From Litorivivens lipolytica (lineage in GTDB: Bacteria > Pseudomonadota > Gammaproteobacteria > Pseudomonadales > Spongiibacteraceae): a stretch of 64,000 bases of DNA. The notes beneath the pieces were generated by a model, which did not search any database, was not told the DNA's origin, and saw nothing but the letters and a program-made list of their open reading frames with translations. The stretch is taken from positions 1 to 64,000 of the forward strand of contig NZ_JACHWY010000002.1 of assembly GCF_014191715.1 (NCBI RefSeq), written 5' to 3'. Shown here one piece after another: positions 10,161 to 21,604 of the stretch. Numbering within the stretch: position 1 is the stretch's first letter; each line of letters opens with the position of its first letter. The position numbers were made by a program, and so were the translations under genes.

Positions 10161-11489
10161 ATGGCGAAGCCAGGACCGGGTTCCAATAATCAGGCGGGAT
10201 TAGGCGAGCTGTTTGCTCGCCTTCGTTTTGTACTGCTGGCGATAATTGTTTATCGCATCGGTACCCATATTCCGGTGCCTGGAATTAACCCGGATCAGCT
10301 GGCGGCGCTGTTCAACCAGAACCAGGGTACGATCCTCGGTCTGTTTAACATGTTCTCCGGTGGTGCCCTTGAGCGCATGAGTATTCTGGCGCTGGGCATT
10401 ATGCCTTACATCTCTGCATCGATCATCATGCAGCTGATGTCGGCGGTTAGCCCGCAGCTGGAAGCGCTGAAGAAAGAAGGTGAAGCGGGGCGTCGCAAGA
10501 TTACCCAATACACGCGCTACCTTACGGTGGCACTGGCGACCCTGCAGGGTACCGGTATGGCCGTGGGTATGGGCAACCAGGGTTTGGCGTTTGATCCCGG
10601 GTTTTCGTTTTACTTTGTCGCGGTCGTGTCTCTGGTTACCGGCGCAGTCTTCATGATGTGGCTGGGCGAGCAGATCACTGAGCGCGGTATCGGCAACGGT
10701 ATTTCACTGCTGATTTTCGCTGGTATCGTAGCCGGTCTGCCAGCGGCGGTTGTGCAGTCGCTGGAACAGGCGCGCCAGGGCGAGATCAACATTCTGGTGC
10801 TGCTGGGTATTCTGGCACTGGCGATTGCGGTGATTTATCTGGTGGTGTTTATCGAGCGCGGTCAGCGTCGCATCACTGTGAACTACGCCAAGCAACAGCG
10901 CGGCCGCAAGATGTATCAGGCGCAGAGCAGTCACCTGCCCCTGAAAGTGAACATGGCCGGTGTTATCCCGGCGATTTTCGCCAGCTCTATTCTGCTGTTC
11001 CCGGCGTCTATCGCCCAGTGGTTCGGTCAGAGCGGCGACGAAAGTATGGAATGGCTGCAGGAAGTCGCGCTGGCGATCGGTCCCGGCCAACCGCTGAACA
11101 TCCTGTTGTTCACGGCATTGATTGTATTCTTCTGCTTCTTCTACACCGCGTTGATGTTCAACCCGAGTGAAGTGGCAGATAACCTGAAGAAGTCCGGCGC
11201 GTTTTTGCCGGGTATTCGCCCGGGTGCGCAGACTGCGAACTACATCGACGGCGTACTGACCCGCCTGACCATGTTCGGTTCTCTGTATATCGCGCTGGTG
11301 TGTTTGCTGCCTCAGTTTCTGGTAGTGATGTGGAACGTGCCCTTCTATCTGGGCGGTACCTCACTGCTGATTGTGGTGGTAGTGGTAATGGATTTCATGG
11401 CACAGGTTCAGTCTCATCTCATGTCTCATCAGTATGAGTCAGTGATGAAGAAAGCGAACCTCAAAAATTACGGTGGCGGCCTGCGGTAA
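10161..11489 (+). CDS. secY: Protein translocase subunit SecY
   Basis: This 442-residue polytopic protein has ten hydrophobic segments. SecY forms the inner-membrane channel for Sec-dependent export and insertion. Recognisable features are the first helix and plug area ([20 protein letters not shown]), the signature [12 protein letters not shown], and the C-terminal cytoplasmic loop [18 protein letters not shown]. As usual it sits between rplO and rpmJ. Confidence 0.98.
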   Translation: MAKPGPGSNNQAGLGELFARLRFVLLAIIVYRIGTHIPVPGINPDQLAALFNQNQGTILGLFNMFSGGALERMSILALGIMPYISASIIMQLMSAVSPQLEALKKEGEAGRRKITQYTRYLTVALATLQGTGMAVGMGNQGLAFDPGFSFYFVAVVSLVTGAVFMMWLGEQITERGIGNGISLLIFAGIVAGLPAAVVQSLEQARQGEINILVLLGILALAIAVIYLVVFIERGQRRITVNYAKQQRGRKMYQAQSSHLPLKVNMAGVIPAIFASSILLFPASIAQWFGQSGDESMEWLQEVALAIGPGQPLNILLFTALIVFFCFFYTALMFNPSEVADNLKKSGAFLPGIRPGAQTANYIDGVLTRLTMFGSLYIALVCLLPQFLVVMWNVPFYLGGTSLLIVVVVVMDFMAQVQSHLMSHQYESVMKKANLKNYGGGLR

Positions 11490-11519
11490 TAGCCGGCCCG
11501 GTTCTCAGGAGAGTTAGAG

Positions 11520-11636
11520 ATGAAAGTGCGTGCATCAGTCAAAAAGATCTGCCGCAACTGCAAAATGGTTCGCCGCAAGGGTGTGGTACGGGTGATCTGC
11601 TCTGCCGAGCCGCGTCACAAGCAGCGTCAGGGTTGA
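11520..11636 (+). CDS. rpmJ: 50S ribosomal protein L36
   Basis: This 38-residue ORF begins [20 protein letters not shown]. It is the zinc-binding (C+) form: CRNC is followed by a third Cys and a His (C27, H33). It lies directly after secY with an AGGAGAG Shine-Dalgarno and ends the spc operon. Confidence 0.97.
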   Translation: MKVRASVKKICRNCKMVRRKGVVRVICSAEPRHKQRQG

Positions 11637-11745
11637 TTTGTCCTGGTCTTGCGTATAGACTATCGCGCCTTTCGCGTGCGGTAGCCTGATATAGCAAGGC
11701 TACGTGCCGGGTTCAGGCCCGGAAATTTAGTTTGGAGTGTTATAA
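11637..11745 (+). promoter_or_regulatory. Leader of the alpha operon (candidate S4 target)
   Basis: The gap before rpsM holds two hairpins, GTAGCC/GGCTAC (11681-11703) and CCGGG/CCCGG (11707-11722), followed by GGAGTGTTATAAATG. In E. coli the same place holds a pseudoknot bound by S4, and the last bases before rpsM resemble it (GGAGCGTTTTAAATG). I infer the same role. I did not fold a pseudoknot. Confidence 0.4.
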
Positions 11746-12102
11746 ATGGCTCGTATCGCTGGTGTAAACATACCAGATAACAAACATGCCGTGATTTCGT
11801 TGACTTACATCTACGGAATCGGTCGCACGACTGCCAAAAGTCTGTGTGCGACAACGGGTGTCGCGGAAGATGCCAAGATTGGTGATCTGAGCGAAGAGCA
11901 ACTGGATTCGCTGCGTAATGAAATCGGCAAAATCCAGGTAGAAGGTGACCTTCGTCGTGAAGTGTCCATGAACATCAAGCGTCTTCTGGACCTGGGTTGC
12001 TACCGCGGCCTGCGTCACCGTAAGAGCTTGCCGGTTCGTGGTCAGCGCACCAAAACCAATGCCCGCACTCGTAAAGGCCCGCGTAAACCGATTCGCAAGT
12101 AA
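11746..12102 (+). CDS. rpsM: 30S ribosomal protein S13
   Basis: This 118-residue S13 begins [20 protein letters not shown] and ends with the basic tail [18 protein letters not shown] that reaches the P-site tRNA. It is the first gene of the alpha operon. Confidence 0.98.
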   Translation: MARIAGVNIPDNKHAVISLTYIYGIGRTTAKSLCATTGVAEDAKIGDLSEEQLDSLRNEIGKIQVEGDLRREVSMNIKRLLDLGCYRGLRHRKSLPVRGQRTKTNARTRKGPRKPIRK

Positions 12103-12186
12103 GCAGATCGTTTTCCGCTTTAGTGTAGCTACACCCCGCAGCCTCGCTGCACTGTGTAGTGTTGATATTAGAGATAGGATGTAAAC

Positions 12187-12573
12187 ATGGCTAAGCCCGG
12201 TTCTACCCGTAAAAAGGTAAAGAAAACCGTAGTGGATGGCGTTGCCCATATCCACGCTTCTTTCAATAACACGATCGTTACCATCACCGACCGTCAGGGC
12301 AACACCCTGAGCTGGGCGACTGCCGGTGGTAGCGGCTTCCGTGGTTCGCGTAAAAGCACCCCGTTCGCAGCCCAGGTTGCTGCCGAGCGCGCTGGTGAAG
12401 CCGCGAAAGACTACGGCCTGAAAAACCTGGACGTTGAAGTTAAAGGTCCTGGCCCGGGTCGTGAATCCGCTGTTCGAGCTCTGAACAACTGCGGATACAA
12501 GATCACCAACATTACCGACGTGACGCCCATCCCGCACAATGGATGCCGTCCGCCGAAAAAACGTCGCGTGTAA
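12187..12573 (+). CDS. rpsK: 30S ribosomal protein S11
   Basis: This 128-residue S11 has the conserved [15 protein letters not shown] segment and the C-terminal [15 protein letters not shown]. It forms part of the 30S platform. The 84-bp gap before it holds an imperfect GTGTAGCTACAC inverted repeat but no T-tract. Confidence 0.98.
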   Translation: MAKPGSTRKKVKKTVVDGVAHIHASFNNTIVTITDRQGNTLSWATAGGSGFRGSRKSTPFAAQVAAERAGEAAKDYGLKNLDVEVKGPGPGRESAVRALNNCGYKITNITDVTPIPHNGCRPPKKRRV

Positions 12574-12599
12574 TTAACAGATAAACAGGAATACTTGGT

Positions 12600-13220
12600 A
12601 TGGCTCGTTACATAGGCCCTAGCTGCAAACTCTCCAGACGGGAAGGCACTGACCTGTTTCTCAAGAGCGGCGTTCGCCCCCTGGAATCAAAATGTAAAGC
12701 TGAAGCTGCTCCCGGCATGCACGGTGCACGTCGTGGCCGTCTGTCTGACTACGGTGTCCAGCTGCGTGAAAAGCAGAAGGTTCGTCGCATGTACGGCGTT
12801 CTGGAAAAGCAGTTCCGCAACTACTACAAAGAAGCTGCACGCCTGAAAGGTGCAACCGGTGAAAACCTGCTGTGCCTGCTGGAATCGCGTCTCGACAACG
12901 TGGTTTACCGCATTGGCTTCGGTGCTACTCGTGCGGAAGCACGTCAGCTGGTTTCGCACAAAGCGATTCAAGTTAACGGTCAGACTGTTAACATCGCTTC
13001 TTATCAGGTGAAGCCCGGTGACGTGATCACTGTCCGTGAAAAGGCCAAGAACCAGCTGCGCATCAAGTCTGCGATGGCTCTGGCTGCCCAGCGTGGCGAC
13101 ATCAGCTGGATCGACGTGAACACCGACAAGATGGAAGGCACTTACAAAGCCAACCCGGATCGTACTGACCTCTCTTCAGAGATCAACGAACATTTGATTG
13201 TTGAGCTTTACTCTAAGTAA
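12600..13220 (+). CDS. rpsD: 30S ribosomal protein S4
   Basis: This 206-residue S4 has the typical start [20 protein letters not shown] and the S4 RNA-binding domain ([20 protein letters not shown]). It is a primary 16S rRNA binder and the autorepressor of the alpha operon in E. coli. It is zinc-free, lacking the Cys cluster of some S4 forms. Confidence 0.98.
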   Translation: MARYIGPSCKLSRREGTDLFLKSGVRPLESKCKAEAAPGMHGARRGRLSDYGVQLREKQKVRRMYGVLEKQFRNYYKEAARLKGATGENLLCLLESRLDNVVYRIGFGATRAEARQLVSHKAIQVNGQTVNIASYQVKPGDVITVREKAKNQLRIKSAMALAAQRGDISWIDVNTDKMEGTYKANPDRTDLSSEINEHLIVELYSK

Positions 13221-13256
13221 GTTGTCAGTCCAGTTAATCTCACTACAGGTGAAACT

Positions 13257-14258
13257 ATGCAGAGTGCAGTGAACGAATTTCTCACACCCCGCGTGATTCA
13301 GGTGGATGAGCAAAGCGAAACCCGCGCCAAGGTAACCCTTGAGCCGCTGGAGCGTGGTTTTGGCCACACTCTGGGCAATGCTCTGCGTCGCATCCTGCTG
13401 TCTTCCATGCCGGGTTGTGCCATCACAGAAGTAGAGATCGATGGCGTTCAGCACGAATACAGCGCAATGGAAGGTGTTCAGGAAGACGTTATCGAAGTCC
13501 TGCTGAACCTGAAAGGCGTTGCAGTAACCATGAACGGCAAAGATCAGGCCGTTCTGAACCTGAGCAAGAAAGGCCCCGGCATCGTTACCGCTGGCGACAT
13601 TCAGGTTGATCATGACATCGAGATCAAAAATCCTGAGCATGTCATCGCGACTTTGAACGAAGCTGGTGAGCTGAACATGCGTCTGACCGTTGCCCGCGGT
13701 CGTGGCTATGTTCCTGCTGATGCCCGCGAAACTGGCGAAGAAGAGACCCGCAGCATCGGTCGTCTGAGCCTGGATGCGACCTTCAGCCCGATTGCTCGCG
13801 TAGCCTACGTGGTTGAGAGCGCTCGTGTTGAACAGCGCACTGATCTGGACAAGCTGGTTCTGGATCTGGAAACCAACGGCACCATCGACCCCGAAGAGGC
13901 GATCCGTCGTGCGGCGACCATCCTGCAACAGCAGCTGGCCGTGTTTGTTGATCTGGAAAGCGAAGGCGATGCCGAGCCTGCGCGCGAAGAAGATGAAGTT
14001 GATCCGATTCTGCTGCGCCCGGTAGACGACCTGGAGCTGACCGTACGCTCTGCGAACTGTCTGAAAGCCGAGAACATCTACTACATCGGTGATCTGGTAC
14101 AGCGCACTGAGGTCGAGCTGCTGAAGACCCCGAACCTGGGTAAGAAGTCGCTGACTGAAATCAAGGACGTACTGGCGTCTCGCGGACTGTCTCTGGGCCT
14201 GCGCCTGGACAACTGGCCGCCTGCCAGCCTGAAGAATGACGACCGCGTTCTGGTTTAA
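13257..14258 (+). CDS. rpoA: RNA polymerase subunit alpha
   Basis: This 333-residue alpha subunit has an N-terminal dimerisation domain ([19 protein letters not shown]), an acidic linker around residues 235-245, and the C-terminal domain (about 250-320) that contacts UP elements and activators such as FNR and CRP. It is encoded between rpsD and rplQ as usual. Confidence 0.98.
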   Translation: MQSAVNEFLTPRVIQVDEQSETRAKVTLEPLERGFGHTLGNALRRILLSSMPGCAITEVEIDGVQHEYSAMEGVQEDVIEVLLNLKGVAVTMNGKDQAVLNLSKKGPGIVTAGDIQVDHDIEIKNPEHVIATLNEAGELNMRLTVARGRGYVPADARETGEEETRSIGRLSLDATFSPIARVAYVVESARVEQRTDLDKLVLDLETNGTIDPEEAIRRAATILQQQLAVFVDLESEGDAEPAREEDEVDPILLRPVDDLELTVRSANCLKAENIYYIGDLVQRTEVELLKTPNLGKKSLTEIKDVLASRGLSLGLRLDNWPPASLKNDDRVLV

Positions 14259-14314
14259 GAACAGGTCTTGAAGTATTAGCTTGCTGAGATAGCACAACGT
14301 AAAGGAATCAAGCC

Positions 14315-14707
14315 ATGCGTCACCGTCAAAGTGGACGTCAACTGAACCGGAACAGCTCTCACCGTAAAGCCATGTTCCGCAACATGACTGCGTCATTGGT
14401 TGAGCACGAACTTATCAAAACTACTGTGCCGAAAGCGAAAGAGCTGCGTCGTCACGCTGAGCCGCTGATCACTCTGGCTAAGCAAGACAGTGTTGCCAAT
14501 CGCCGTCTGGCCTTCGACCGTCTGCGCAACAAGGCAGCCGTTGGTAAGCTCTTCAGCGAGCTGGGCCCGCGCTACCAGGAGCGTCCCGGTGGTTACATCC
14601 GCATCATGAAGTGTGGCTTCCGCGATGGCGACAGCGCGCCGATGGCCTATGTTGAACTGGTTGACCGCCCCGTTGCGGAAGAGCAGGACGACGACACTGA
14701 AGAGTAA
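14315..14707 (+). CDS. rplQ: 50S ribosomal protein L17
   Basis: This 130-residue L17 begins [20 protein letters not shown] and ends in an acidic tail (EEQDDDTEE). It is the last gene of the alpha operon and is followed by a terminator. Confidence 0.98.
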   Translation: MRHRQSGRQLNRNSSHRKAMFRNMTASLVEHELIKTTVPKAKELRRHAEPLITLAKQDSVANRRLAFDRLRNKAAVGKLFSELGPRYQERPGGYIRIMKCGFRDGDSAPMAYVELVDRPVAEEQDDDTEE

Positions 14708-14738
14708 GGTGTTGCGGTTTTAGCCGCAAAACGACTCG

Positions 14739-14768
14739 AAAAAGCCGGCTAAGTGTCGGCTTTTTTGT
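14739..14768 (+). terminator. Terminator of the alpha operon
   Basis: AAAAAGCCG pairs with CGGCTTTTTT across a short loop. It closes the ribosomal protein block. Confidence 0.9.
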
Positions 14769-14891
14769 GTCTGCCCTTAGCGAAAGTATGATCAGAAAGG
14801 CCAGTATTTTGACTGATTCGCCCATGGCTGGTGTCGCGTACTTGAATTACTCTGTGGGTCTGTCAGAACACCACCAAAAGGGGATAGGGTC

Positions 14892-15899
14892 ATGAAACTG
14901 GGTTTGCAGCTGGGTTATTGGGGTGCGCTTGCGCCGGGAAACTCACACGTTGAACTGGCTCAGGAAGCCGAGAAACTAGGCTACGACTCCGTTTGGACCG
15001 CCGAATCCTGGGGTAATGATGCCTTTACGCCATTGGCATGGATCGGCGCGCATACGTCAAAGATCCGGCTCGGCACCTCGGTCGCCCAGCTTTCTGCGCG
15101 CACGCCCACGGCCTGTGCAATGTCTGCTCTGGCGCTGGACCACCTGTCCGGCGGCCGCATGATTCTGGGTCTCGGTGTCTCGGGGCCGCAGGTTGTCGAG
15201 GGCTGGTATGGGCAACCCTTCAGCAAGCCGGTTTCTCGCACCCGCGAATATGTCAACATTATCCGGCAGGTGATGGCTCGTGAAGCTCCTGTGACCAACG
15301 ATGGCGAGCACTATCCTCTGCCCTACAAGGGTCCCGGTGCTTGGGGTATGGGTAAGCCGCTTAAGCCCATCACTCACCCTTTGCGCAAAGACCTGCCCAT
15401 CTTCCTCGGCGCAGAAGGTCCGAAGAATGTGGCGCAGACAGCAGAGATTGCCGACGGCTGGTTGCCCCTGTACTACTCTCCCTATCGTCAGGAGGTCTAC
15501 GCCGATCAGCTGAAGGGGGCAAAGGAAGGCTTCGAAATTTCCGCTATGGCGATGGTCAATATCAACGACGATCTCGAGCAGGCGCTGTACCCGGTTAAGG
15601 CTATGCTGGCGTTCTATATCGGCGGCATGGGCTCGAAAAAGCGTAACTTCCACAAAGAGCTGATGTCCCGCATGGGCTTTGAAGCTGAGGCCGATCGCAT
15701 TCAAGAACTATTTTTTGAAGGCAAACAGGAAGAAGCGATTCACGTGGTGCCGGATCAATTTGCCGATGAGATTTCGCTGTCCGGATCCAAAGCCCGGGTG
15801 AAAGAGCGCCTGGAAGCCTGGAAGGATTCACCCGTGACCTCCCTGCTCGTGATGGGCGATACCAGCCTACTGCGCGATATGGCGGAAATGGTGTTGTAG
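14892..15899 (+). CDS. LLM-class flavin/F420-type oxidoreductase
   Basis: This 335-residue protein belongs to the bacterial luciferase-like (LLM) TIM-barrel family, close in style to the Rv3520c-type group. Seen features are the start MKLGLQLGYWG, the segment IRLGTSVAQLSARTP, the cofactor-region motif LSGGRMILGLGVSGPQVVEGWYG, and PIFLGAEGPKNVAQTAEIADGW. Whether it uses F420 or FMN cannot be read from the sequence; FMN is more likely in this lineage. It stands alone after the ribosomal block, so the substrate is unknown. Confidence 0.85.
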   Translation: MKLGLQLGYWGALAPGNSHVELAQEAEKLGYDSVWTAESWGNDAFTPLAWIGAHTSKIRLGTSVAQLSARTPTACAMSALALDHLSGGRMILGLGVSGPQVVEGWYGQPFSKPVSRTREYVNIIRQVMAREAPVTNDGEHYPLPYKGPGAWGMGKPLKPITHPLRKDLPIFLGAEGPKNVAQTAEIADGWLPLYYSPYRQEVYADQLKGAKEGFEISAMAMVNINDDLEQALYPVKAMLAFYIGGMGSKKRNFHKELMSRMGFEAEADRIQELFFEGKQEEAIHVVPDQFADEISLSGSKARVKERLEAWKDSPVTSLLVMGDTSLLRDMAEMVL

Positions 15900-15967
15900 C
15901 GGGGCGCTGCAACTGCTGTTGAAAAAATAAACAGCGCGTGCTAGTTATAGTCGGATAATCAACTATA

Positions 15968-17110
15968 ATGAGAAGCGGGTCACATTTTCCCGCGGACGCG
16001 CTAATGAAAGGATCTCTCAGCCGGGCTGTCGGGCACCTAGTGCCTGCCGAGCTGGCCAAGCAAAAGGCCGAACTCCACCGTTACCAACTGTTCGTGGCCG
16101 TCAACTTGTCCCTAGTTGTGGTCATATTGCTGGCGCAAATCTACAGTGTGTTGTTTAGCGGGATACCCAGCCATACCTATGGCTGGACCTTTGGTTTCAC
16201 GATACCCCTGCAAATTGCGCTTATCGTCGGTGTGCTGATCTTTCGGCACGCCAAGCGTTTTGTGCTGGCGGTTAATCTGTCTCTGGCGGTGATGTTTATT
16301 ACCGTCTCCGTGGTCGTCGGATTTTTAGGCGGGCCCTTGGGCAGTATTTCGGCCAGTATGATGGTCGCACCGCCGGTATTCGCCTTTGTTCTGCTGGGCT
16401 TAAAGCCCGGTATTATTTGGGCCGTGATTACCTACGCGGTGATATTTGGCGCGAGTTTATTACAGATCAGCGGCTTCGAATTCCCCAATATCGCGCAGGG
16501 CCCGATGGTTCAGGTTAACGAATTGGTTCATGCATCTGTTGCCTTCGGTGCCTTGATTCTGATGATCGTGTTTTACGAGCTCAACAATCAGCGCTACCGG
16601 AAACAATTGGTGGAAGTGGCGCGGCGGGATGATCTAACGCTGTTACCTAATCGCACCGCGTTTTATCGCGAGTTGCAGGGAGCCATTGATCGCTACGAGG
16701 CAAAGCGCGAGCGTTTTTCACTGGTCTATATCGATCTCGATAACTTCAAGCCGGTGAACGATGAGCACGGACACTCTGCGGGGGATCGGGTGTTACAGGC
16801 TTTTGCCGGCCGTCTGCGGCGGGCAGTGCGGTCCCAGGATTTTGTCTGTCGGCTGGCCGGGGATGAGTTTGCGATTCTGTTACATGGGACTGTCGATCAT
16901 CGAATTACCCAGCTGGTGCTGGACCGCCTGCAGCGGCAACTGGAGCGGCCCATCAATCTGCGCAACGGCAACACTGTGCGCCTGTCTGCCAGCACCGGCC
17001 TCGCGCTCTATCCTGACGATGCGAGAACGCTGGAGGAGATACTGCACGCGGCCGACGAGCGCATGTATCGCAACAAGCGCAGCGCGCAGACCGAGTCTAC
17101 CGTCAGCTAG
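15968..17110 (+). CDS. Membrane-bound diguanylate cyclase (GGDEF)
   Basis: This 380-residue protein has about six hydrophobic helices (residues about 40-205) followed by a GGDEF domain (about 215-375). The active loop reads AGDEF (297-301), a variant found in active cyclases. An inhibitory RxxD site (RSQD, 288-291) lies five residues before it. It should make c-di-GMP in response to an unknown signal sensed at the membrane. The ATG at 15968 overlaps a TATAAT (15964-15969), so the later in-frame ATG at 16004 may be the real start. It is convergent with uvrA, with 2 bp between stops. Confidence 0.88.
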   Translation: MRSGSHFPADALMKGSLSRAVGHLVPAELAKQKAELHRYQLFVAVNLSLVVVILLAQIYSVLFSGIPSHTYGWTFGFTIPLQIALIVGVLIFRHAKRFVLAVNLSLAVMFITVSVVVGFLGGPLGSISASMMVAPPVFAFVLLGLKPGIIWAVITYAVIFGASLLQISGFEFPNIAQGPMVQVNELVHASVAFGALILMIVFYELNNQRYRKQLVEVARRDDLTLLPNRTAFYRELQGAIDRYEAKRERFSLVYIDLDNFKPVNDEHGHSAGDRVLQAFAGRLRRAVRSQDFVCRLAGDEFAILLHGTVDHRITQLVLDRLQRQLERPINLRNGNTVRLSASTGLALYPDDARTLEEILHAADERMYRNKRSAQTESTVS

Positions 17111-17112
17111 AT

Positions 17113-19965
17113 TCAGGCTGATTTCGCTTTCTTTCTCGCAGGTTTAACGATGTCGGCCAGGAATCGCCCGGTGTGAGATTCACGGCATTCGGCAACGTCT
17201 TCTGGCGTTCCTTCCGCAATGATCTCGCCGCCCCCGCTGCCGCCTTCCGGGCCGAGGTCAACAATCCAGTCCGCGGTTTTGATGACATCCAGATTGTGTT
17301 CTATGACAACCACGGTGTTGCCGTGATCGCGCAGACGGTGCAGCACGTTCAGTAGTTGTTGAATATCGTGGAAGTGCAAGCCTGTCGTCGGTTCGTCGAG
17401 AATGTATAGGGTTTTACCCGTGTCTCGCTTGGAGAGCTCACGAGCGAGTTTTACGCGCTGGGCTTCGCCCCCTGACAAGGTGGTTGCCGCCTGGCCCAGT
17501 CGGATGTACGACAGGCCGACATCCACCAGTGTATCCAATTTCTTTTTAATAGCGGGTACGTTCTGGAAGAACTCGGCGGCATCTTCTACCGTCATCTCCA
17601 GCACTTCGTGAATGTTTTTACCCTTGTAGTGTATCTCCAGCGTCTCGCGGTTATAGCGCTTGCCGGTGCAGACATCGCAGGGCACGTAGACGTCGGGTAG
17701 AAAGTGCATTTCCACCTTGGTGACACCATCGCCCTGACAGGCTTCGCAGCGTCCACCCTTCACGTTAAAGCTGAAGCGGCCCGCTTTATAGCCACGGGAG
17801 CGGGCTTCCTGCGTGCCGGCGAACAGTTCCCGCACCGGCGTGAAAATGCCGGTATAAGTGGCGGGGTTTGAACGGGGAGTGCGCCCAATCGGGCTTTGAT
17901 CGATATCGATACATTTGTCGATCAGATTGAGCCCTTCAATGCTTTCATACGGGGCCGGCGTTAAGGTGCTTGCGCCGTTCAGGTCGGTGGCAGCAATCGG
18001 GTAGAGCGTGTGGTTGATCAGTGTCGATTTGCCAGATCCGGAAACGCCAGTAACACAGGTCATGAGGCCGAGCGGAATCCGCAGCGTGACATCCTGCAGG
18101 TTATTGCCACTGGCGCCATTCAGCACCAGCTGACGCTCAGGGTCAGGCGTGTGCCGTTTCTTGGGGATGGCGATGGTTTTCTTGCCGCTTAAGTATTGCC
18201 CGGTGAGGGACTGGGGGCTTTTCAAAATATCTTTCAGGGTGCCCTTGGCAACCACCTGGCCGCCGTGAACGCCTGCGCCGGGACCGATATCCAGCACAAA
18301 ATCCGCCGCGCGAATCGCGTCTTCGTCGTGTTCTACCACAATCACCGTGTTGCCCAGATCGCGCAGGTGAATCAGAGTATTCAGCAGGCGCTCGTTATCG
18401 CGCTGGTGCAGGCCGATAGAGGGCTCATCGAGAATGTACATCACGCCGACCAGTCCGGCGCCAATCTGGCTGGCCAGGCGAATGCGCTGGGCCTCGCCGC
18501 CGGACAGGGTGTCTGCGCTGCGATCCAGCGTCAGATAGTTCAGGCCGACATCAACCAGAAAGGTGAGCCGCTCACGAAGTTCTTTCAGGATTTTCTCGGC
18601 GATCTTGCCACGCCGTCCGGACAGCTCCAGCGATTCAAAATATTCCCGTGCGTCTGCGACCGGCAGGGCTGCGATAGAGGGCAGGGTATGATCGTCGAGA
18701 AACACATTGCGCGCTTCGCGGCGCAGACGGGTGCCTTCGCAATCAGGGCAATGCTGGGTGCTGAGAAACTTCGCGAGCTCCTCGCGCACCGACATGGATT
18801 CGGTCTCGCGGTAACGGCGTTCCATATTCGGAATAACGCCTTCAAAGCGGTGTTTGCGTTTGAAGCTGTCGCCGCGATCGTTGATGTAGGTGAACTGAAT
18901 TTCTTCGTCACCGCTGCCGTGTAGAATTTTTTTCTGATGGCTTTTTGACAGCTCCTCAAAAGGCGTATCAACGTCAAAGCCATAGTGTTCAGCGAGCGAG
19001 GTCAGCAGATGAAAGTAGTACACGCTGCGTCGATCCCAGCCGCGAATGGCGCCTTGTGAAAGGCTCGCTTCCGGGTGCTGAACGACGCGGCTTTCATCGA
19101 AGAACTGGCGCAAACCAAGACCGTCACAGCTGCTGCAGGCACCCATGGGGCTGTTAAAGGAGAACAGTCGCGGTTCCAGCTCCGACAGGGAGTAACCGCA
19201 CTCGGTGCAAGCGAACAGTGACGAGAAAACAATATCGGCGCCGGACGGATCGTCCATCGGGCTGATCACAGCGATACCACCGGTCAGGTTCAGCGCCGTT
19301 TCAAAGGATTCGGCAAGACGCAGCTTCAGGTCGTCGCGCACCTTGAAGCGATCCACTACCACTTCAATGGTATGCTTCTTTTTCTTGTCCAGCTTGGGCG
19401 CTTCGTCCAGATCACAGACGATGCCATCCACTCGCACCCGTACAAAACCGTCTCGGCGAAGCTGTTCGAACACATGCAGGTGTTCGCCCTTGCGGTTGCT
19501 GATCATCGGCGCCAGCAGCATCAATTTGCTGCCTTCCGGTTGCGCCAGCACGGTGTCGACCATCTGGCTGATGGTCTGAGCTTCAAGCGCCTGACCGTGG
19601 GTGGGGCAGCGTGGCTCGCCCACGCGAGCAAACAAGAGGCGCAGATAATCGTAAATTTCGGTGATGGTGCCGACGGTCGAGCGCGGATTGTGGGAGGTGG
19701 ATTTCTGCTCAATGGAGATGGCCGGCGACAGACCCTCGATATGGTCCACATCGGGCTTGTCCATCATCGACAGGAACTGGCGGGCGTAGGTGGACAGTGA
19801 TTCCACGTAGCGGCGCTGCCCCTCGGCGTACAGGGTGTCAAAGGCCAGCGATGACTTGCCGGAACCGGACAGGCCGGTAATCACCACCAGCTTGTCGCGG
19901 GGAATATCCAGATCAATGTTTTTCAGGTTGTGGGTGCGGGCACCCCGGACAAGTATTCGATCCAT
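17113..19965 (-). CDS. uvrA: Excinuclease ABC subunit A
   Basis: This is a full-length UvrA (950 residues), the damage-sensing ATPase of nucleotide excision repair. Seen are the two Walker A motifs (GLSGSGKSS at 31-39 and GVSGSGKST near residue 640), two ABC signatures (TLSGGEAQR), and Cys-rich zinc modules ([24 protein letters not shown]). I found no CTG-N10-CAG LexA box in the 196 bp before it. It is divergent from the MFS gene, an arrangement shared with pseudomonads. Confidence 0.98.
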   Translation of the reverse strand: MDRILVRGARTHNLKNIDLDIPRDKLVVITGLSGSGKSSLAFDTLYAEGQRRYVESLSTYARQFLSMMDKPDVDHIEGLSPAISIEQKSTSHNPRSTVGTITEIYDYLRLLFARVGEPRCPTHGQALEAQTISQMVDTVLAQPEGSKLMLLAPMISNRKGEHLHVFEQLRRDGFVRVRVDGIVCDLDEAPKLDKKKKHTIEVVVDRFKVRDDLKLRLAESFETALNLTGGIAVISPMDDPSGADIVFSSLFACTECGYSLSELEPRLFSFNSPMGACSSCDGLGLRQFFDESRVVQHPEASLSQGAIRGWDRRSVYYFHLLTSLAEHYGFDVDTPFEELSKSHQKKILHGSGDEEIQFTYINDRGDSFKRKHRFEGVIPNMERRYRETESMSVREELAKFLSTQHCPDCEGTRLRREARNVFLDDHTLPSIAALPVADAREYFESLELSGRRGKIAEKILKELRERLTFLVDVGLNYLTLDRSADTLSGGEAQRIRLASQIGAGLVGVMYILDEPSIGLHQRDNERLLNTLIHLRDLGNTVIVVEHDEDAIRAADFVLDIGPGAGVHGGQVVAKGTLKDILKSPQSLTGQYLSGKKTIAIPKKRHTPDPERQLVLNGASGNNLQDVTLRIPLGLMTCVTGVSGSGKSTLINHTLYPIAATDLNGASTLTPAPYESIEGLNLIDKCIDIDQSPIGRTPRSNPATYTGIFTPVRELFAGTQEARSRGYKAGRFSFNVKGGRCEACQGDGVTKVEMHFLPDVYVPCDVCTGKRYNRETLEIHYKGKNIHEVLEMTVEDAAEFFQNVPAIKKKLDTLVDVGLSYIRLGQAATTLSGGEAQRVKLARELSKRDTGKTLYILDEPTTGLHFHDIQQLLNVLHRLRDHGNTVVVIEHNLDVIKTADWIVDLGPEGGSGGGEIIAEGTPEDVAECRESHTGRFLADIVKPARKKAKSA

Positions 19966-20161
19966 GCTCTCTCTCGGTGGTTGCCGCCGCTATAATCGCA
20001 AATGCAGCAGGCTGAACCGGACAAGTATAAAGTTTCACCACCGTCGGGTGCAAAGTGGCGGCTTTCACCTGACAGCCTCGAGCTGCTAAAATTGCGCTCT
20101 TTACCGGATCGCCCTGTTACGCGGGCGGCCGCCATCTCAGATCAATCACGCAGGGTTTCCT

Positions 20162-21523
20162 TTGACTCACCCGGACAGAATGACCGGTATCGAGAAACGG
20201 GCTGTTTTCTCGCTGTCGCTGTTGTACATCTTCCGTATGCTCGGGCTCTTTCTGGTGTTGCCGGTTCTAGCCGTCTATGGTCCGGATTACGCCGGCAGTA
20301 CCGGCACGCTGGTGGGCTTGGCGGTCGGCATTTATGGGCTAAGTCAGGCCGTTCTGCAAATTCCCCTCGGTCTGCTGTCGGATCGCTTTGGCCGTAAGCC
20401 GATAATTTTTGCGGGCCTCTTGCTGTTTGCGCTGGGTAGCATTGTTGCAGCCTCGGCAGATACGATCTGGGGGCTCATTGCCGGGCGCTTTTTGCAGGGC
20501 GCCGGTGCGATTGCCAGCACCCTCACGGCACTGATGGCCGATCTGACCCGCGAGCAGCATCGCAGCAAGGCCATGGCGGGTATCGGCGCCAGTATCGGTA
20601 TGTCTTTCGCGGTGGCCTTGGTGTTGGGCCCGGTGATCAGCGCGCAAATGGGGCTGTCCGGGCTGTTCTGGCTGACGGGAGTCTTGGCCCTGATCGGCAT
20701 GATCCTGCTGTGGACCACGGTGCCTACCGCAACGTGTGTCAGCAATAACGCCGAGGTGCGTTCGGTGCCGGATATGATGCGGCGCTGCCTGGCTGATGCG
20801 GATTTGATGCGCCTCAATGCCGGGGTATTTGCCCTCCATCTGATGATCACCGCTCAGTTTGTGGCGGTGCCCGCCTATCTGGAAAGCATGGGGCTGGATG
20901 TGGCCCGCCATTGGCAGATTTACCTGCCGATGCTGTTTCTGGCCTTTCTGATTATGGTGCCGGCGATGGTGGCGGCCGAGCGCCGAGGGAAGGTCAAGGC
21001 CATGATCTTGATTGCGGTAGCCTTGCTTGGTGGCTCGACCCTGAGTATGGCGCTGCTGGGACACAGCCTGGTGTTGTTTCTGGCTGGGCTGCTGGTGTTT
21101 TTTGTGGTGTTCAACCTGCTGGAAGCCAACTTGCCGTCCCTGCTTAGCCGGACGGTCTATCCCGGCGGTCGTGGCACGGCGATGGGGATTTTCTCCAGCT
21201 TTCAATTCTTTGGCGCCTTCTGTGGCGGTAGCCTCGGGGGTCTTTTGATGGCGAACTGGGGCGTGACCGGCGTGTTTGGTCTGTGTGCAGGGGTCGGATT
21301 GGTTTGGCTGCTGATCGCGCTGAAACTGCGGGTGCCGGCGCCGGCACCGAATCTGGCGGTGGAAATTGGCCGCGACGAGCAGCAGCGTAAAACGGTGTTG
21401 GAGCGCCTGCGCGAGTGGCCGGACGTGCTCGATATTACCGTGATTGCCGGTGAGCCGGTGATCTACATCAAGGTGGCTAGCGACTTCGACCGTCGCCGTC
21501 TGGACGAACTGATCTCCGCCTAG
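20162..21523 (+). CDS. MFS exporter with C-terminal YAM-like domain (YajR type)
   Basis: This 453-residue major facilitator has twelve hydrophobic segments, the MFS motif GLLSDRFGRKP after helix 2, and about 65 extra C-terminal residues. That tail (WPDVLDITVIAGEPVIYIKV, then SDFDRRRLDELI) resembles the ferredoxin-like YAM domain of E. coli YajR. Substrates of this group are not well defined. The start is a TTG at 20162 (AGGGT about 7 nt upstream); an ATG at 20180 would also leave helix 1 intact. It lies between uvrA and ssb. Confidence 0.88.
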   Translation: MTHPDRMTGIEKRAVFSLSLLYIFRMLGLFLVLPVLAVYGPDYAGSTGTLVGLAVGIYGLSQAVLQIPLGLLSDRFGRKPIIFAGLLLFALGSIVAASADTIWGLIAGRFLQGAGAIASTLTALMADLTREQHRSKAMAGIGASIGMSFAVALVLGPVISAQMGLSGLFWLTGVLALIGMILLWTTVPTATCVSNNAEVRSVPDMMRRCLADADLMRLNAGVFALHLMITAQFVAVPAYLESMGLDVARHWQIYLPMLFLAFLIMVPAMVAAERRGKVKAMILIAVALLGGSTLSMALLGHSLVLFLAGLLVFFVVFNLLEANLPSLLSRTVYPGGRGTAMGIFSSFQFFGAFCGGSLGGLLMANWGVTGVFGLCAGVGLVWLLIALKLRVPAPAPNLAVEIGRDEQQRKTVLERLREWPDVLDITVIAGEPVIYIKVASDFDRRRLDELISA

Positions 21524-21604
21524 TGAGGTTGGGGTATTTTGGTTATAGTGGGCGTTTGGTGTCGGCCCACACAATAATTCAGGGAATCATTTAGGGAGTG
21601 CTGC

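Noticed and set aside
13176-14396. 406-codon open frame antisense to rpoA
   Set aside because: It covers rpoA, which is unmistakable, and has no recognisable motif.
19966-20161. LexA box before uvrA
   Set aside because: No CTG-N10-CAG palindrome was found in the divergent gap.
20339-21574. 411-codon open frame antisense to the MFS gene
   Set aside because: Its His-, Gln- and Arg-rich composition is typical of a complement of a membrane protein gene.
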